NCBI GenBank assembly: GCA_015489265.1
Contig: WFZY01000353.1
Location: 1-6,811, forward strand
Reading direction: 5' to 3'
Source of the DNA: Flavobacteriaceae bacterium
GTDB taxonomy: Bacteria > Bacteroidota > Bacteroidia > Flavobacteriales > Flavobacteriaceae
Length of the DNA stretch: 6,811 bases
The notes below the pieces were generated by a model that was not told the DNA's origin, did not search any database, and saw only the letters and a list, made by a program, of their open reading frames with translations. Below, in pieces: positions 1 to 5,621 of the stretch. Positions within the stretch are counted from its first letter, which is position 1, and every line of letters begins with the position of its first letter. The position numbers and the translations under genes are program-made.

Positions 1-289
1 CCAACGACATATCCGGTTGTTCGGCGACACCTTTATCTAATTGTATTAGTGCCATAGCGGCATAATTGATCAACCCCAAAAATTCAGGCACTTCACTTTC
101 ATCTACTTTTCGTTCACCGCTTTCTTGCAACTGGCGAATACGCGACGCTTTGATATACATTTGATCGGTAAATGATGGCATACGTAAAACACGCCAAGCA
201 CTACCGTAATCTTTCATTTTTTTGATGAAAATATCACGTGCCTTGGCAATAACGGCATCATATTGTGCGGAAGTATTTTTTGTGTGCAT
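1..289 (-). CDS. DUF1599 / Nmad1 domain protein, N-terminal part (partial)
   Basis: The first 96 codons of a protein start at ATG 289-287 and run off the left edge. The translation begins MHTKNTSAQYDAV and continues with KKMKDYGSAWRVLR (about residues 23-36), FTDQMYIKASRIRQL (40-54) and EFLGLINYAAMALIQL (69-84). This matches my recollection of the DUF1599 family (also called nucleotide modification associated domain 1, Nmad1), a roughly 180-residue cytoplasmic protein common in Bacteroidota and usually just called conserved hypothetical. The Nmad1 name comes from its association with nucleotide-modification genes in phages; its role in cellular genomes is not established. Eighty-four bases separate it from the glycosyltransferase upstream, so it may be read from the same transcript or from its own promoter. 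I see only a near-match to the -7 box (TACTTTTA) in that gap. Family assignment is fairly confident, function is not. Confidence 0.8.
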   Translation of the reverse strand, partial: MHTKNTSAQYDAVIAKARDIFIKKMKDYGSAWRVLRMPSFTDQMYIKASRIRQLQESGERKVDESEVPEFLGLINYAAMALIQLDKGVAEQPDMSL

Positions 290-373
290 ATTTTTTTAAT
301 TAATTTGGGTATAACTTAAAAGTAAACCGCTGTAAATTTCGGATATTTTTTTGGATTAACCAAAACAGGAATT

Positions 374-1336
374 TCAACTCGCTTTTGTCTGTTGATTCAA
401 AAATCCCCAACCATAGCCGGTTAACATCACAAAAGCGGCAACAGCTGATAAAATAGCCGGCTTGAGTTGTTTGTATTGCCGGTTTGCATCAATGACCAAG
501 ACAAGGAAATAAATAAGATACAAAATCAAACCGGTATAACAACTGAAAAAGGCACCAATAACACTCAGAATTAATCCTAAAGTAAATACTGCCGGGTAGA
601 AATGTAACAATTTTAATGTTCCGGGATGCAATCGGGATAAGATGATGCGTGCTTCCCCCGAATGTTTGACTTGGTTAAAAAAGTTATGCCAGTTGTTACG
701 TCGTTTGTGATAGACAAAAGCTTTGGGGAACAATTTGGTTTTAAAACCGGCTTGCATCATCCGGATACTCAAATCAATATCTTCACCATAACGCATAGCT
801 GAAAATCCTCCGGTTTTTAAAAATACTTTTTTTGAGATGCCCATATTAAAACTTCTCGGATAAAATTTATCAAATTTTTGTCCTTTACCTCTAATGCCAC
901 CGGTTGTAAGCCATGAAGTCATGGCATAGTTAATGGCTTTTTGAATAGGTGAGAAGTCCGGAGCTGCAGCATCAGGTCCTCCATAGGCATCGGTATAATC
1001 TACGGTGAGTTCGTTAAAAACCGTTTGCATGTAATTTTCGGGCAATGTAACATCCGAATCTAAAATGATAAAATAATTACCTCCGGCTTTTTGCATACCG
1101 AAATTACGACTCAAACCGGGGCCGGTATTTTCTTTGTAAAAATATTTTAAGTTTAATTGCCCCATATATTCCCTGCAAACTTTTTCTGACAAAATAGCAG
1201 AACCATCTTCAACCATGATGACTTCAAAATTTTTAAAAGTTTGATTTTTTAAACTTTCTAATAATTCGGCTACTTCATCAGGCCGGTTGTAAACAGGAAC
1301 AATAATCGAAAATGATATGTCTGTGTTTTCGGACAC
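374..1336 (-). CDS. Family 2 glycosyltransferase with C-terminal membrane segments
   Basis: A GT-A fold, inverting-type glycosyltransferase that probably transfers a sugar from a nucleotide-sugar donor to an envelope glycan or lipid; donor and acceptor cannot be told from sequence. With the start chosen here the protein has 320 residues. Visible motifs are the family opening FSIIVPVYNRPDE (9-21), the nucleotide-contacting EDGS (43-46), the metal-binding DSD (93-95) and GEDIDLS (184-190), which holds the expected catalytic acidic residue. Residues from about 245 to 312 form three hydrophobic segments, so the enzyme is likely anchored in the inner membrane with its catalytic domain in the cytoplasm. 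The frame is open upstream to TTG 1393, but I chose GTG 1336: it lies directly at the msrB stop (TAGTG), close to the family motif, and avoids a 19-residue lysine-rich extension that overlaps msrB. This arrangement suggests translational coupling with msrB. Confidence 0.85.
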   Translation of the reverse strand: MSENTDISFSIIVPVYNRPDEVAELLESLKNQTFKNFEVIMVEDGSAILSEKVCREYMGQLNLKYFYKENTGPGLSRNFGMQKAGGNYFIILDSDVTLPENYMQTVFNELTVDYTDAYGGPDAAAPDFSPIQKAINYAMTSWLTTGGIRGKGQKFDKFYPRSFNMGISKKVFLKTGGFSAMRYGEDIDLSIRMMQAGFKTKLFPKAFVYHKRRNNWHNFFNQVKHSGEARIILSRLHPGTLKLLHFYPAVFTLGLILSVIGAFFSCYTGLILYLIYFLVLVIDANRQYKQLKPAILSAVAAFVMLTGYGWGFLNQQTKAS

Positions 1337-1830
1337 TATTTTCCGGTTTGATTTTTTGATTTGGTAAAATTTAATGAGGTAGAATTGACACAATAGCGTT
1401 TGCCGGTGGTTTCTTGAGGTCCATCGTCAAAAATATGTCCCAAATGCCCACCGCAATTGGCACACAATATTTCTGTACGAATCATATTGTGACTGTAGTC
1501 CGGTTGCATAATGATAGCGCCCGGAATGGCATCGTCAAATGATGGCCAGCCACAATGGCTTTCGTATTTATTATCGGATTTAAATAAGGGTGCGCCGCAA
1601 GCTGCACATTTGTATATACCGTCCTCAAAATGATAAGTATATTTGCCGGTACCGGGGAGGTCGGTACCTTTGCGTCGTAAAATATGAAATTGTTGCGGAG
1701 TCAGAATTTTTTCCCATTCTGAATCGGGTTTGTTGATTTTGGGTTTCATTGCTTGGTGTTTATCGGACATTGGTTTAGTTTGACAGGCAAATAAAAACAG
1801 CAAACTTATCAAACTTAGAAATTTAAACAT
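1336..1830 (-). CDS. msrB: Peptide-methionine (R)-S-oxide reductase MsrB, lipoprotein form
   Basis: Reduces the R epimer of methionine sulfoxide in oxidised proteins. The 164-residue product has a lipoprotein signal peptide (MFKFLSLISLLFLFAC, lipobox cysteine 16), so this copy should work outside the cytoplasm, tethered to a membrane. The MsrB domain spans about residues 36-156. It contains the zinc-binding pairs C75/C78 (CAAC) and C123/C126 (CANC), the recycling-type cysteine C93 in SHCGWPSF, the HLGHIFDDG motif (129-137), and the catalytic cysteine C147 in RYCVNS. All expected catalytic residues are present. A start at Met21 would remove the lipobox, so ATG 1830 is preferred. The residues after the cysteine (QTKPMSD) lack the acidic cluster associated with surface export, which suggests a periplasm-facing protein; that is inference. 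It lies 38 bp after argS and overlaps the glycosyltransferase start by one base. Confidence 0.95.
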   Translation of the reverse strand: MFKFLSLISLLFLFACQTKPMSDKHQAMKPKINKPDSEWEKILTPQQFHILRRKGTDLPGTGKYTYHFEDGIYKCAACGAPLFKSDNKYESHCGWPSFDDAIPGAIIMQPDYSHNMIRTEILCANCGGHLGHIFDDGPQETTGKRYCVNSTSLNFTKSKNQTGK

Positions 1831-1868
1831 AAATTGGTATTTATAAAACCTAGCAGGTTATGATAATA

Positions 1869-3638
1869 TTACATACGTTCGGGTACTTCAATCCCTAATA
1901 ATTTGAATGCATTTTTAATCGTATCACCGACTTTTTTAGATAGTTTGACTCTAAAAATTCGCTCGTTTTCATCTTCTGCGGCTAGTATTGGTACACTTTG
2001 GTAGAAACTATTGTATTGCTTGACCAAATCGTATGTATAATTGGCTATAATCCCCGGATTTTGTTGTTCGGCAGCTGTTTTAATAGCTTGCGGAAAAACT
2101 TCTAATAGTTTGATAACTTCTTTCTCTTTAGGTTGTAATGTATCAATGTTAAAAGTTTTATTTTTCAAATCACCGGCTTTACGTAAAATAGATTGGATAC
2201 GGGCATAAGTATATTGGATGAAAGGACCGGTATTGCCTTGAAAATCAATGGATTTTTGCGGATCAAACAAAATCGTCCGTTTCGGATCGACTTTTAAGAT
2301 AAAATATTTTAAAGCTCCTAATCCGATGATGTGGTATAAGTGTTCTTTTTCGGTATCGCTATAACCTTCCAGTTTACCTAATTCTTGAGAAATAGATTTG
2401 GCGGTATTAGTCATTTCCGCCATTAAGTCATCGGCATCAACGACAGTACCTTCGCGTGATTTCATTTTGCCGTGGGGTAATTCGACCATGCCGTATGAGA
2501 GATGATATAATTTGTCTGCCCAATCGTAACCCAATTTTTTGAGAATTAGAAACAAAACTTGAAAATGGTAATCTTGTTCATTACCTACTACATAAATATG
2601 ACTGTCAATATCAAAATCTTCAAAACGCTTGATTGCCGTACCAATGTCTTGTGTGATATAAACTGAAGTGCCGTCTGCTCGTAATAACAATTTTTCGTCT
2701 AAACCTTCATCGGATAAGTCAGCCCAAACAGAACCGTCAGGTTTGCGATAGAAAATACCTTTTTGCAAGCCCTCTTCAACGACTTTTTTGCCGAGCAAAT
2801 AGGTTTCACTTTCGTAGTAATTTTTGTCAAAATTAACTCCCAGATTTTTGTAGGTTTCATTAAAGCCCTCATAGACCCAGCCGTTCATTTTATGCCATAA
2901 TGCCATGACCTCAGGGTCTTTAGCTTCCCATTTGCGAAGCATAGCTTGGGCTTCTAACAAGATAGGGGCTTCTTTTTTGGCTTCTTCTTCCGTTTTACCT
3001 TGGTCTATTAATGCTTTGATTTGTTTTTTGTATTCTTGGTCAAATTTCACATAATATTTACCGGCTAAATGGTCGCCTTTTAGTCCGCTGCTTTCGGGAG
3101 TTTCACTTTGACCAAATTTTTGCCATGCCAACATCGATTTACAGATATGAATGCCACGATCGTTGATAATTTGCGTTTTAATGACGGGTTTACCGATGGC
3201 TTTATAAATCTCGCTTATACTGTGTCCCAACAGATTGTTACGAATATGTCCCAAGTGTAGAGGTTTGTTGGTGTTAGGCGATGAATATTCTACCATCAAT
3301 GCTTTTTGCTTGTCATCAATAGGTGTCAGTCCGTAGTTTTCATCGGGATATATCCGGTTGAGAAAATTGATATAATGTGCCGGATTGATAATCAAATTTA
3401 AAAAACCGCCAACAACATTAAAATCTTGAATTTGTTCTAAGTGTTCTTTGAGATAATTGCCGATTGTTTCGGCAACTTCTTTCGGATTTTTCTTTAATTG
3501 CTTGACATACGGAAAAACCACTAAAGTGATATCGCCTTCAAAATCTTTGCGAGTCGCTTGTAATTCCGGTCGGTCTATTTTTAAATCGTATATTTGTTGA
3601 AAACCTTCTTGTATCTTGTCTTGTAAAATTTGTTCCAT
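1869..3638 (-). CDS. argS: Arginyl-tRNA synthetase
   Basis: Class I aminoacyl-tRNA synthetase that charges tRNA-Arg with arginine using ATP, in the cytoplasm. The 589-residue product has the usual length and layout: an N-terminal ArgRS-specific tRNA-binding domain (about 1-90), the Rossmann catalytic core with SSPNTNKP (119-126) and the HIGH-type motif HLGH (128-131), the signature region GKMKSREGTVV (390-400) at the KMSKS position, and a C-terminal DALR anticodon-binding domain (about 470-589) ending LLGIEVPERM. The lack of a canonical KMSKS is normal for ArgRS. The frame is open upstream to TTG 3662, but ATG 3638 is preferred. It fits homologues as I recall them, and the TTG falls inside the predicted -7 promoter box, upstream of the likely transcription start. 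It is the first gene of the probable argS-msrB-glycosyltransferase operon. Confidence 0.97.
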   Translation of the reverse strand: MEQILQDKIQEGFQQIYDLKIDRPELQATRKDFEGDITLVVFPYVKQLKKNPKEVAETIGNYLKEHLEQIQDFNVVGGFLNLIINPAHYINFLNRIYPDENYGLTPIDDKQKALMVEYSSPNTNKPLHLGHIRNNLLGHSISEIYKAIGKPVIKTQIINDRGIHICKSMLAWQKFGQSETPESSGLKGDHLAGKYYVKFDQEYKKQIKALIDQGKTEEEAKKEAPILLEAQAMLRKWEAKDPEVMALWHKMNGWVYEGFNETYKNLGVNFDKNYYESETYLLGKKVVEEGLQKGIFYRKPDGSVWADLSDEGLDEKLLLRADGTSVYITQDIGTAIKRFEDFDIDSHIYVVGNEQDYHFQVLFLILKKLGYDWADKLYHLSYGMVELPHGKMKSREGTVVDADDLMAEMTNTAKSISQELGKLEGYSDTEKEHLYHIIGLGALKYFILKVDPKRTILFDPQKSIDFQGNTGPFIQYTYARIQSILRKAGDLKNKTFNIDTLQPKEKEVIKLLEVFPQAIKTAAEQQNPGIIANYTYDLVKQYNSFYQSVPILAAEDENERIFRVKLSKKVGDTIKNAFKLLGIEVPERM

Positions 3639-3659
3639 ATTCTTGATAACTTTGTTTTG

Positions 3660-3667
3660 CAAAAGTA
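3660..3667 (-). promoter_or_regulatory. Candidate argS promoter, -7 box TACTTTTG
   Basis: Read on the minus strand, TACTTTTG fits the Bacteroidota -7 consensus TAnnTTTG and sits 21 bp before the argS ATG. It predicts a leader of roughly 15 bases. No clear TTTG -33 element is present at the expected distance upstream, which keeps confidence moderate. Confidence 0.45.
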
Positions 3668-3814
3668 AGCAAATAATGTTGATTGTAATATAGTGTTATT
3701 TTGAAATTGTTTGCTAAATAAGAAGCTGAGCTTAGGTATTTTATAAATTTCAATAAAGGTGTCCGGAAAAAAATCTTTTTTCAATAGATCAATTTTTTTT
3801 TAGCTGAAATATCC

Positions 3815-3822
3815 TATATTTG
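3815..3822 (+). promoter_or_regulatory. Candidate promoter of the secreted thioredoxin gene, -7 box TATATTTG
   Basis: TATATTTG fits the TAnnTTTG consensus exactly. It predicts a start of transcription near 3829 and a leader of about 34 bases before ATG 3863. The expected -33 position holds a long T run (3793-3801) rather than a TTTG. With the argS promoter it forms a divergent promoter region in the 224-bp gap between the two start codons. Confidence 0.5.
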
Positions 3823-3862
3823 TACATAAACTGAACTAATTTAAAAAGTAATTATTATAGAT

Positions 3863-4660
3863 ATGTTGTTAAAATTTAAATATTTTCTTTTCTTTTTTTT
3901 GATTAGCTATGCCACTTTCGCACAATTTTCTAACTATCATGTAGGCGATACGATTAATGATTTTACTGTTACGGATACTGATGGTCAATCCTATACATTA
4001 TATAATTTACTCAATCAAGGAAAGTATGTTTATATAGAGTTTTTTGCAACAAATTGTGGTACTTGTCAATCAAAAACTCCGATATTTAATGCTTTTTATG
4101 ACAAATATGGTTGTAATACGGGAGATATGTTTTGTATTTCTATAGAAGTTGCCGGACATAACAATGCGGATGTGGTCGCATTTGAACAACAATATGGCGG
4201 AACAACTCATCATGCACCGGCTGTCAGTGTTGATGGTGGTGCAGCAACTGTTGTAACGGATTTTGGCGTCAACACATTTCCGGTTATTTGTGGTATTGGT
4301 CCCGATAAAAAATTATTTGTAGAGAATATCACACCTGTTCAAAATGTGTATGATCTTGCGCAATCCTTTCCTAGAGGTTTTAATCCACCGGTTATGAATT
4401 GCACGGCTAATATTGAGAGTACTCAACATAGTTTATTTAAAGTTTTTCCTAATCCCATTCATCGATTCGTACATATAACAACTAAAAATCCTATTATTTA
4501 TCTAAGCGTTTTTAATTTAGACGGCAAAGCAGTATATCATCAAAAATTTGGTTATGTTAAAGATATTCAGTTAGATTTGAATCTAACAAACGGTATCTAT
4601 TTGTTGGAGTTAAAATCTAAAACTATCATACGGTATCATAAGATTATTGTAATTAATTGA
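3863..4660 (+). CDS. Secreted thioredoxin-fold (TlpA/redoxin-like) protein with T9SS type A sorting domain
   Basis: A 265-residue exported protein. Residues 1-20 form a Sec signal peptide (basic n-region, FLFFFLISY core, TFA before Gln21). Residues about 24-165 form a thioredoxin-like domain: the YIEFFATNCGTC strand with active site C65-G-T-C68, and VNTFP (136-140) supplying the probable cis-proline P140. A linker leads to a type A T9SS C-terminal domain (about 192-265) with FKVFPNP (192-198), VFNLDGKAVY (216-225), GIYLLEL (244-250) and a final KIIVIN. The family knowledge behind this call is that such domains direct export across the outer membrane and usually surface attachment, with cleavage of the domain. 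Four further cysteines (84, 91, 143, 180) could form structural disulfides. The likely role is thiol-disulfide exchange at the surface or outside the cell; substrate unknown. It appears to be transcribed alone. Confidence 0.88.
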   Translation: MLLKFKYFLFFFLISYATFAQFSNYHVGDTINDFTVTDTDGQSYTLYNLLNQGKYVYIEFFATNCGTCQSKTPIFNAFYDKYGCNTGDMFCISIEVAGHNNADVVAFEQQYGGTTHHAPAVSVDGGAATVVTDFGVNTFPVICGIGPDKKLFVENITPVQNVYDLAQSFPRGFNPPVMNCTANIESTQHSLFKVFPNPIHRFVHITTKNPIIYLSVFNLDGKAVYHQKFGYVKDIQLDLNLTNGIYLLELKSKTIIRYHKIIVIN

Positions 4661-4969
4661 TTGTTAAGAAGTCAAATGAGTACGTGTTTTTTTTAATTCC
4701 TTGTGGTGGTTATCCAATCATATCTTATTAATATGGTTAATACGGATTAAATAACACACTGTAACAAACACGGTAGTGGCTATATTATCTTGCATACAGG
4801 CTGAAATTACCGTAGCACAACACAAGAAATAACCATTTTTAGATATTATGAAAAATTTTGACAATATTTAATATGATTTTAAATTTAAGTTCGTCGAATA
4901 TACATTGACTATTGACTAATATATTATTTTCAATATAATTTTGTATTTATAAATCTTAAAATTTATATT
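4661..4969. other. Intergenic stretch without a recognisable gene
   Basis: About 309 bp between the thioredoxin gene and the lipoprotein pseudogene. All frames are short and I recognise no product on either strand. It holds a T8 tract (4687-4694) without a convincing stem before it, so I do not call a terminator for the thioredoxin gene. Between about 4757 and 4835 lies a less AT-rich block containing the inverted hexamers ACGGTA (4770-4775) and TACCGT (4808-4813). The last part, from about 4840, is extremely AT-rich and contains the relic promoter of the pseudogene. Confidence 0.6.
4912..4943 (+). promoter_or_regulatory. Relic promoter of the lipoprotein pseudogene
   Basis: TTG at 4912-4914 is followed, after a 21-bp spacer, by TAATTTTG at 4936-4943, which fits the Bacteroidota -33/-7 layout (TTG near -33, TAnnTTTG near -7). 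It predicts transcription from about 4950, leaving a leader of about 20 bases before the ACG at 4970, the position where the start codon seems to have been. Confidence 0.45.
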
Positions 4970-5447
4970 ACGAAAACAAATAGTGTATTTTTGGCAATTA
5001 TTTTAATGGTCGTATTTTTTTCTTCTTGTGACAAGCGGGATGATAGAAATGATATATCATATAAGACTTTTAAAATAACATATTATGGGTTTGATTTCTC
5101 TGAAGCTAAAGTTGATTCCACAGGTATTACCCAGGTATTACCAATGATGGCGATATTGTTAATTGGTCACCTGTCAATCCTCAAAATAGGAACCATTTAT
5201 GGTACAGACCCGATTATAGTATTGATGCGACAATATGGGTAATGTATCCTTATCGTCTGTAACAAGTGTCCCTTCTTCATTTGATGCTGATCCGAATCCA
5301 CTGCAAAAAGGTAATTGTTATGTTGTTAAATGCAAAGATTGATATGCCAAATTTAAAGTTTTAGATTTAAGTGATGGTAATGACAGTACTATGTGGTGGG
5401 CAAAAGTTGAGTATGAGTATTCATCAAATACAAATTTTGATAAATAG
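4970..5447 (+). pseudogene. Decayed lipoprotein gene (four disabling changes)
   Basis: Three reading frames hold successive pieces of one protein. Piece 1 (4970-5122) begins ACG AAA ACA AAT and encodes a textbook lipoprotein signal (KTNSVFLAIILMVVFFSSC, cysteine 20) followed by DKRDDRND; the ACG stands where an ATG is expected. A perfect 11-bp tandem duplication (5121-5142) breaks the frame. Piece 2 (about 5134-5237) reads GITNDGDIVNWSPVNPQ onward to IDATIW. A second shift near 5220-5240 leads to piece 3 (5238-5447), GNVSLSSVTSVPSSFDADP onward, interrupted by TGA at 5340 between KCKD and YAKFKVL, and ending at TAG 5445-5447. Undoing the changes gives about 155 residues. The acidic run after the cysteine resembles surface lipoprotein export signals of the phylum. 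I do not recognise the family; the strand pattern near the end recalls small beta-rich outer-membrane lipoproteins, which is weak evidence. Confidence 0.8.
5121..5142 (+). repeat. Perfect 11-bp tandem duplication (CAGGTATTACC twice)
   Basis: CAGGTATTACC occurs at 5121-5131 and again at 5132-5142 with no mismatch. Because 11 is not a multiple of 3, it shifts the lipoprotein frame. Deleting one copy joins DSTGIT directly to NDGDIVNW in one frame, which indicates that the duplication is the mutation rather than part of the original gene. Confidence 0.9.
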
Positions 5448-5482
5448 AATCTGCTGGTTTTTAAGAAAATCAGCAGATTCTA
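5445..5482. terminator. Shared hairpin between convergent reading frames, likely terminator
   Basis: The left arm TAGAATCTGCTGGTTTT (5445-5461) and right arm AAAATCAGCAGATTCTA (5466-5482) form a 17-bp stem with a TAAG tetraloop. All pairs are Watson-Crick except position 5457 with 5470, which is a G-U wobble in the plus-strand RNA and an A-C mismatch in the minus-strand RNA. On the minus strand the stem is followed by TTTATC, a modest U-rich tail; on the plus strand it is followed by AATGG. It therefore most likely ends the minus-strand nnr transcript, and may also stop plus-strand transcription. The TAG stop codons of the two facing frames form the outer three bases of the arms. Confidence 0.75.
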
Positions 5483-5614
5483 AATGGACATAGATATACC
5501 GAAAAAAGCAACCAATCTATACAAATTGCTTTGGTCTAAATATGAGAAAAAAAGATACAATCCCAACAAAAGATACAAAACGGGTTTAAAATATTTATGG
5601 TTGATAGTTGCCAC
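5480..5614 (-). CDS. Possible small membrane protein, 44 residues
   Basis: A short frame starting at GTG 5614-5612, 7 bp after the nnr stop, and ending at TAG 5482-5480, exactly at the edge of the terminator hairpin. The product has a short polar start (VATINHKYFK), a hydrophobic segment PVLYLLLGLYLFFSYL (11-26), a polar break DQSNLYR, and a second hydrophobic end LVAFFGISMSI. This would suit a peptide with one or two membrane passes. Its tight position between a stop codon and a terminator, and a composition resembling small Bacteroidota membrane proteins, argue that it is real. Against it are the GTG start, the lack of any ribosome binding site, and the short length. I do not recognise a named family, and it could be a truncated copy of a slightly longer protein. 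Confidence 0.45.
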   Translation of the reverse strand: MATINHKYFKPVLYLLLGLYLFFSYLDQSNLYRLVAFFGISMSI

Positions 5615-5621
5615 TTTTATT

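Noticed and set aside
349..365. TTTTGG/CCAAAA inverted repeat after the glycosyltransferase stop
   Set aside because: In the minus-strand direction the stem is followed by A residues, not U residues, and it is short and AT-rich.
1831..1868. Small AACCT/AGGTT stem followed by TTTTAT between argS and msrB
   Set aside because: Only five pairs with a three-base loop. Too weak for a terminator, and the operon spacing suggests read-through.
2438..2470. Missing canonical KMSKS motif in arginyl-tRNA synthetase
   Set aside because: KMKSREG at this place is normal for ArgRS and not a sign of inactivation.
3767..3783. GAAAAAA/TTTTTTC inverted repeat upstream of the thioredoxin gene
   Set aside because: A-T stem of seven pairs in a very AT-rich stretch. 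Expected by chance and not placed to end any transcript.
3538..3784. Two overlapping minus-strand open frames of about 70 codons at the argS 5' end
   Set aside because: They read argS and its upstream region out of frame, with low-complexity composition and no recognisable domain.
4991..5242. Taking 4991-5242 as an intact 83-residue protein
   Set aside because: It would start at TTG inside a signal peptide core, and everything after the 11-bp duplication is out of frame relative to the preserved protein sequence.
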